A stretch of DNA of 12,451 nt from Spirogloea muscicola. Taxonomy: Eukaryota; Streptophyta; Zygnematophyceae; Spirogloeales; Spirogloeaceae. The stretch's first letter is position 1. The number at the start of each line of letters is the position of its first letter. The notes under the pieces were generated by a model. That model was given only the letters and a program-made list of their open reading frames with translations, searched no databases and was not told the DNA's origin. The translations under genes were made by a program, and so were the position numbers. The DNA is taken from assembly GCA_009602725.1 (NCBI GenBank), contig WELB01000185.1:215807-228257 (forward strand). Reading direction: 5' to 3'. Positions 8,863 to 12,451 of this stretch are shown one piece after another.

Positions 8863-9384
8863 CTCAAGCGACGAGGGAGGGACGAGTGAGTGTGGCCGGA
8901 GGGGGGGAGGTGAGGAGGGGGGGGAGGTGGTGCGGGTTGTGAGGTAAGCGCGAGGAGGGAGGGAGGATGGGAAGGGATGAAGTGGGNGGCTGGCCTTTCC
9001 CAACCACCAGTCAATCTGGCCGCGCTTTCTCTCTTCTATGGGCGAGCTCATTCTTTCCCATCTCGGAAGGCCTTTCTTTCCTCGTCGAAGTGGACGTTGC
9101 CAACTCACAGTCAGCTGTGCACTGAGCGGTAACTGAGTGGTGGTTACTGGGCGAGTCAGCTTAGCAGCAGGTGATATTTATCAAGTAAAGCAACCCAGTT
9201 TATGTACATATGTCAATGTGCCTGCCTTTCTACTTGGCCACACAAGCCCCCCATCACTTCATGCACACTCCATCTCCTGTGCAGGACTTCACGGGCACCG
9301 GAAGAGCTCCTCCTTCAGCCTGTCATGGGCGAGTGCATGCTCGGGTTATCAATGAGCAGAGAGCCAGCTGCGTGAATCACTTAC
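8863..9384 (-). other. Upstream stretch of the CYP37 gene with a long polypyrimidine tract and one ambiguous base; exons unresolved
   Basis: Read on the minus strand, about 8865-8985 is almost pure C/T, ending in CGCTTGAG|GTGGCG, a plausible acceptor for exon 8862-8758. Base 8987 is N, so read or assembly quality is reduced here. The conserved CYP37 block that should precede this exon (…IPQRKP…) was not found in any minus frame. Confidence 0.5.
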
Positions 9385-9631
9385 TCCCCTTGCCGACCCC
9401 GCAATTGCACAACAGCCCATTCAACAGCTCCCAGGTCATGCACCAACAGGTCAGCAGGTTGCGCTTGAAACATTGACCAGGAAGGCAGTGTCCGTTAGCC
9501 ACAGCTCTGATTTGAGGAGAGAAGATCAGGTACGGTACTCTTGAGGCAGCTGCTAATGACAAGAGGTGGCGGCCCGAGCTGAGCCTGCAGCCTGCAGCCG
9601 AGCCCACGCTGCTGCCTCCCTGAGCCTCCAT
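9385..9631 (-). CDS. Tentative first coding exon of CYP37 (plastid transit peptide)
   Basis: An ATG at 9631-9629 (caaATGg) opens 82 codons ending at a perfect consensus donor, GGGGA|GTAAGT, phase 1. The first 47 residues have one acidic residue and are rich in Ser, Ala, Gly and Arg (for example HLLSLAAASRVPYLIFSP), the character of a chloroplast transit peptide. A more hydrophobic stretch follows. At least one further exon would be needed to reach the phase-0 exon 8862-8758, and I could not identify it. There is no homology support, so this is a suggestion only. Confidence 0.22.
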
Positions 9632-10439
9632 TTGCACTGCACCTTGGAAAGAGAGAAAGACCCTTCCGAAATCGGAACGTTGTGGGGTGCCATGCGTACG
9701 CACTCTCGTGTCAGAACAGGACTTAACCAGCCCACCTCATCCGGAGACTGCCAATCATGTCGACGAAGTCACAAGAAAAAGGAATAGGCAGTTCTTGCAT
9801 GCGCTGTGTGGTTGACAGCTGATAAAACTTGCTCTTCACGTCCCATATAACGCATCGAGGTCACTGTACCAGACCAGCCTTGCTCCAGTGATGTGCGACC
9901 CATATCAGCTCCTACGCCAATATTAGTGATGCTAGCTGGCAAGGGAAACTGTGTTTGTGTGACACAGCTTGGGGCCCGGCGCTCCGTCTCCATGGGTACT
10001 TAGCTGCATGTACACTTTCAAATCGCACAAAGAGGTATGGATGGCAACATTCATGTGGAGAGTAATTTGGACATTGTCAATCAATGTACTATATTGTTCT
10101 GAGGGTCGTCACAAAACCTCACGAGTTGCAATGGTTTTGCCGAGCATCCCTGCATGCTGCTGCCTTCTAGAAAAGCTCGACAAGGAGCTCAATCTCGCTG
10201 TACTACCGTGCCTCCTCGTGCACACCTACATTTGGGTCAGGCTTGCAGCCAGCAAATGGAGAGGGCTGTGTACTGAGCAGCCAGGTTTGGCCACGTGCTC
10301 TTATTCATGAGACTGGACGAGCTGCTGGGCAAGTTGGTGCCGCGGAGGGACACCATGGGATGCGCAGCCCCTCGTCCTGCTCATCTGGCGGCGTTGGTTC
10401 CGCCAAAAGAATCGTGTGCTGCCTCGCTTGCGCCCACGC
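9632..10439. other. Spacer between the GLOX-like and CYP37 genes
   Basis: About 800 bp between the GLOX-like stop and the tentative CYP37 start, both genes on the minus strand. It should contain the 3' UTR of the former and the promoter of the latter. Base composition is lower in GC than the exons. Short open frames on both strands show no recognisable product, and I see no clear TATA box or TGTAA signal. Confidence 0.6.
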
Positions 10440-12412
10440 TCAAAATTGCACAGTGCCGCCAACCTGCACCCACTGGCCAACCGACGGCACTGCAGGGCTG
10501 CCAACGTTCACAAAGAGCAGGTAGTAGCCTGGCGGTGCCAGGTTCGCGTTGGCTGGCGCGCTGGCCACCACCGTCACGGTGCCCGGGCTGCTGCCAGTCT
10601 GGCTCGAGAGGGCCAGCCTCAGCAGGCGCTGGCCCATGTTGAGGGCGTGGGATGAGAAGCCGGGGTCCACCAGCGCCACCGACACATTGGCAGCCGTCGG
10701 GGTCGCGAACGCCACTGTGAACGTCTGCCCATACAAAAGCGACGTGGGCGCCGATGACACAACGGGCTGCCCAGATGCCAGCTGCAGGTAAGGTGGCGAG
10801 TATGCCTCTACTGTGAGCGGCGTGCCTGCAGCATAGCTCAGCTGATTCGGCAGCTGTATTTGGTTGCCGCCAGCCACCAGCACGCGGCCGTCGGGCACGA
10901 GCGTGGCCACCGCCTGGTACATACGCTGGGTGGTTGCATTGGCCATCACGGAGAACCGGGCAGGATCGCCCACCGGCAGAGTCGTGTCGAGGAGGTATGG
11001 TGCATACGCAGGGAAAGTTGGTGCGTACTTATTCGTCTTCGTCACTGCACAGTGCGTTAGAAAGTTGCAGTCAACATCAGGTCGATTGTGTCAAAGCATG
11101 TGCAAGCACTTAGTTAGCTCGCAGCACAAGTGCACGAGCAAGATACCAGCAACGACAGCGTCTGCTCACCAGCACAGCCGTTCTTTGCTCCATTGATGAT
11201 GAGCACAGCACCAGTAGGTAGCAGGATGGCTGCGCTCATTGTGCGGACATCTGGCATGTTCTCATATGCCCATGAAGGAGCTGCATCGTTGAGGCTAATC
11301 GTGCCACAACTGGACGTCGGAGGGTAACTGCCGCCACAGATGATGACATTCTGGGGGTTGCCCAAGGCAGCGTCCAGTGGCAGCAGCACCGTTGCCGACG
11401 AGTAGGGGCTGTTGCGGCCATTGTAGGTGACATTGTCCCCAAGAGATAGCTGGGGGAAGGTGCGTACACATGCACCGCTGGCGGTGAAGTTGACCTCGCA
11501 AGACTGCCAAGAGAGCAGTGAGCACTCAGAAATTGTCTGACAATCATCTTGACAGTTATCTCTATGCAAAAGGCAACGCTAGCTTGAGCGCACACTGGCA
11601 AGTGCTACTCTCCTGTCAGTGGCCTGCATGAGCAGAAGTAGACCTCACCTGCGTGTTTGCGAAGACGAAGAAGTTGCCGTTCTTCAGAAGGTGCAGGATG
11701 GGGTAGAGGTCATATGGAAGCGTGTTGAGGAGCAGGTTCAGGGTCTTGGAGACCTCCTTTGGCGCCTTGTACAGGAACTCGTAGCTGGCCGACTTCTGGT
11801 TAGGCGAATTTGTGTCGTTCGAGTTGGCTTCGCCGCCAATGAAGACCATGTTGCCATTGGGCATGCGGTGTGCAGCTCCCTGATACCTGCAATGATGTCA
11901 GCAGCACTGGAAATCAAATCGCCGCCTTTTGCAGGATAATTGGAGAAGGGACAGTGAATCCTCGACGGCGGGGCAGCTGAACAGACGAGAAGCGACTTAG
12001 AAGGCACATCACTGAGGTCCAGGTATCTAGCTTACCTCTTGGAGGCCATCGACATGTCCGCAGGGGTGCCAAAGTCCGTCGAGCCATCTGACGAGGGCTG
12101 GAAGAAGCGAACGGAATAGAAGGTGCTGGAAAGTGCAGACCAGCCCCCAGCGAAGACCACCGTGCCGTCCGACAGGGTATGGCCGCAGGCGCCGAGAGTG
12201 TTGTTGGACGCCCCAAGAAGGCCTCGTGGCTTGCCGCTGGCGAGATTGAAGTCCACCTGGTGGGCGACGCGGCTCGGGTCTGCGCTCGCATTGATGCCAG
12301 TGGCCGCCACATCGAGCCGGTCCGAGAAGAGGATGGTGTTGAAGCGCGTCAGAATAGCGTGGCTGGGGGAGATGCCGATGCTTCCCACCAGCGCGAAGGA
12401 GCCCGGGGAGCT

Positions 12413-12446
<34 letters not shown>

Positions 12447-12451
12447 ATGGC
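10440..12451 (-). CDS. Glyoxal/galactose-oxidase-like protein, 4 exons, 5' partial at the window edge
   Basis: Exons in transcript order: 12451-12036 (open at the edge), 11886-11649, 11503-11170 and 11044-10440 (TGA stop). Intron phases are 2, 0, 1 and all joins keep frame. From the Met at 12448 this is 529 residues. Order: Pro run, beta-propeller with repeated GG-turn blades (GTVVFAGG, GNMVFIGGE, NVIICGGS, GAVLIINGA, GRVLVAGGN), then a C-terminal galactose-oxidase-like domain (DUF1929; AYSPPYL, LVDPGFSSHALNMGQR, YYLLFVNV…PS). Family members use a Cu radical site to oxidise small aldehydes or alcohols to H2O2-producing products, usually outside the cell. Candidate site residues: Cys~88 (GACGH) and His~461 (SSH) are present, but the usual Tyr-His pair reads Tyr371-Gln372, and the first Tyr motif reads RYQG instead of RWY. 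Activity is therefore uncertain. No signal peptide is visible; it would lie beyond the edge, and the Met at the Pro run may be internal. Confidence 0.88.
11045..11169 (-). other. GLOX-like intron 3 (phase 1, 125 bp)
   Basis: Donor TGTGCTG|GTGAGC and acceptor CTGTGCAG|TGACG. The join INGAKNGCA|VTKTNKYAP follows the familiar ING-aqnG motif of galactose/glyoxal oxidases. Confidence 0.8.
11504..11648 (-). other. GLOX-like intron 2 (phase 0, 145 bp)
   Basis: Donor AACACGCAG|GTGAGG and acceptor TTGGCAG|TCTTGC. The join gives FFVFANTQ|SCEVNFTASG, a blade-to-blade turn of the propeller. Confidence 0.8.
11887..12035 (-). other. GLOX-like intron 1 (phase 2, 149 bp)
   Basis: Donor CCAAGAG|GTAAGC and acceptor CATTGCAG|GTATCAG. 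The join MASKR|YQGAAHRMPNG decides the sequence at the first catalytic Tyr motif. The next AG (four codons' worth of bases downstream is not available) would break frame, so this is the only workable acceptor I see. Confidence 0.8.
12413..12445 (-). repeat. CCG repeat encoding a polyproline hinge
   Basis: Eleven consecutive CCG codons encode a Pro run followed by SSPG, directly ahead of the oxidase propeller. Hydroxyproline-type Pro/Ser hinges at this position are usual for extracellular matrix proteins of green algae. This supports secretion, but the region further N-terminal is outside the window. Confidence 0.85.

Noticed and set aside
9301-9390. Small matches to the missing CYP37 N-terminus on the minus strand (LAL, NPSM and LKEELF in the expected order and spacing)
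   Set aside because: The three pieces lie in three different frames with no splice sites between them. At this length they are most likely coincidence, although a decayed or badly sequenced exon cannot be fully excluded.
1-12451. A defence, mobile or otherwise prokaryote-like gene system
   Set aside because: All recognisable coding sequence is intron-containing nuclear genes of familiar green-lineage families. No integrase, transposase, terminal inverted repeats with target duplications, or CRISPR-like array was seen.

Overview
The window looks like nuclear DNA of a green alga (Chlorophyta). Exons are GC-rich and interrupted by short, AT-richer GT-AG introns. One gene encodes a plastid thylakoid-lumen cyclophilin of the plant CYP37 type, another a leucine-rich-repeat protein of a plant/green-algal family, and a third a proline-hinged copper-radical (glyoxal/galactose) oxidase-like protein. 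I cannot name the species. No rRNA, tRNA, CRISPR, transposon or prokaryotic signature was seen.

Layout: (1) 46-4250, plus strand: four-exon LRR protein of about 1171 residues, with a very long low-complexity N-terminal half, five to six LRRs split by three phase-1 introns, and a Ser/Ala/Gly-rich tail with a 10-His run. (2) 4251-5030: convergent intergenic space holding the 3' UTRs of genes 1 and 2. (3) 5031-8862, minus strand: nine confidently joined exons of a CYP37-type lumenal peptidyl-prolyl isomerase (298 residues recovered). Its 5' exons are not securely found; a tentative transit-peptide exon lies at 9385-9631. (4) About 9632-10439: apparently gene-free spacer (GLOX 3' UTR plus CYP37 upstream region). 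(5) 10440-12451, minus strand: four exons of a glyoxal-oxidase-like protein, open at the right window edge.

The exon joins rest on consistent reading phase, GT/AG borders, and residue-by-residue spacing against family members recalled from established knowledge (Arabidopsis CYP37, the At1g78230-type LRR protein, fungal and plant glyoxal oxidases). No search was run. The three genes have no obvious shared pathway; this is an ordinary eukaryotic gene neighbourhood, not an operon.

The two observations most worth a second look are: an intron of the cyclophilin gene that carries degenerate telomere-like blocks in inverted orientation (TTTAGGG-type, then CCCTAAA-type, with a 7-bp CCCTTGA-type variant array beyond); and the oxidase-like protein, whose expected Tyr-His copper-ligand pair reads Tyr-Gln.
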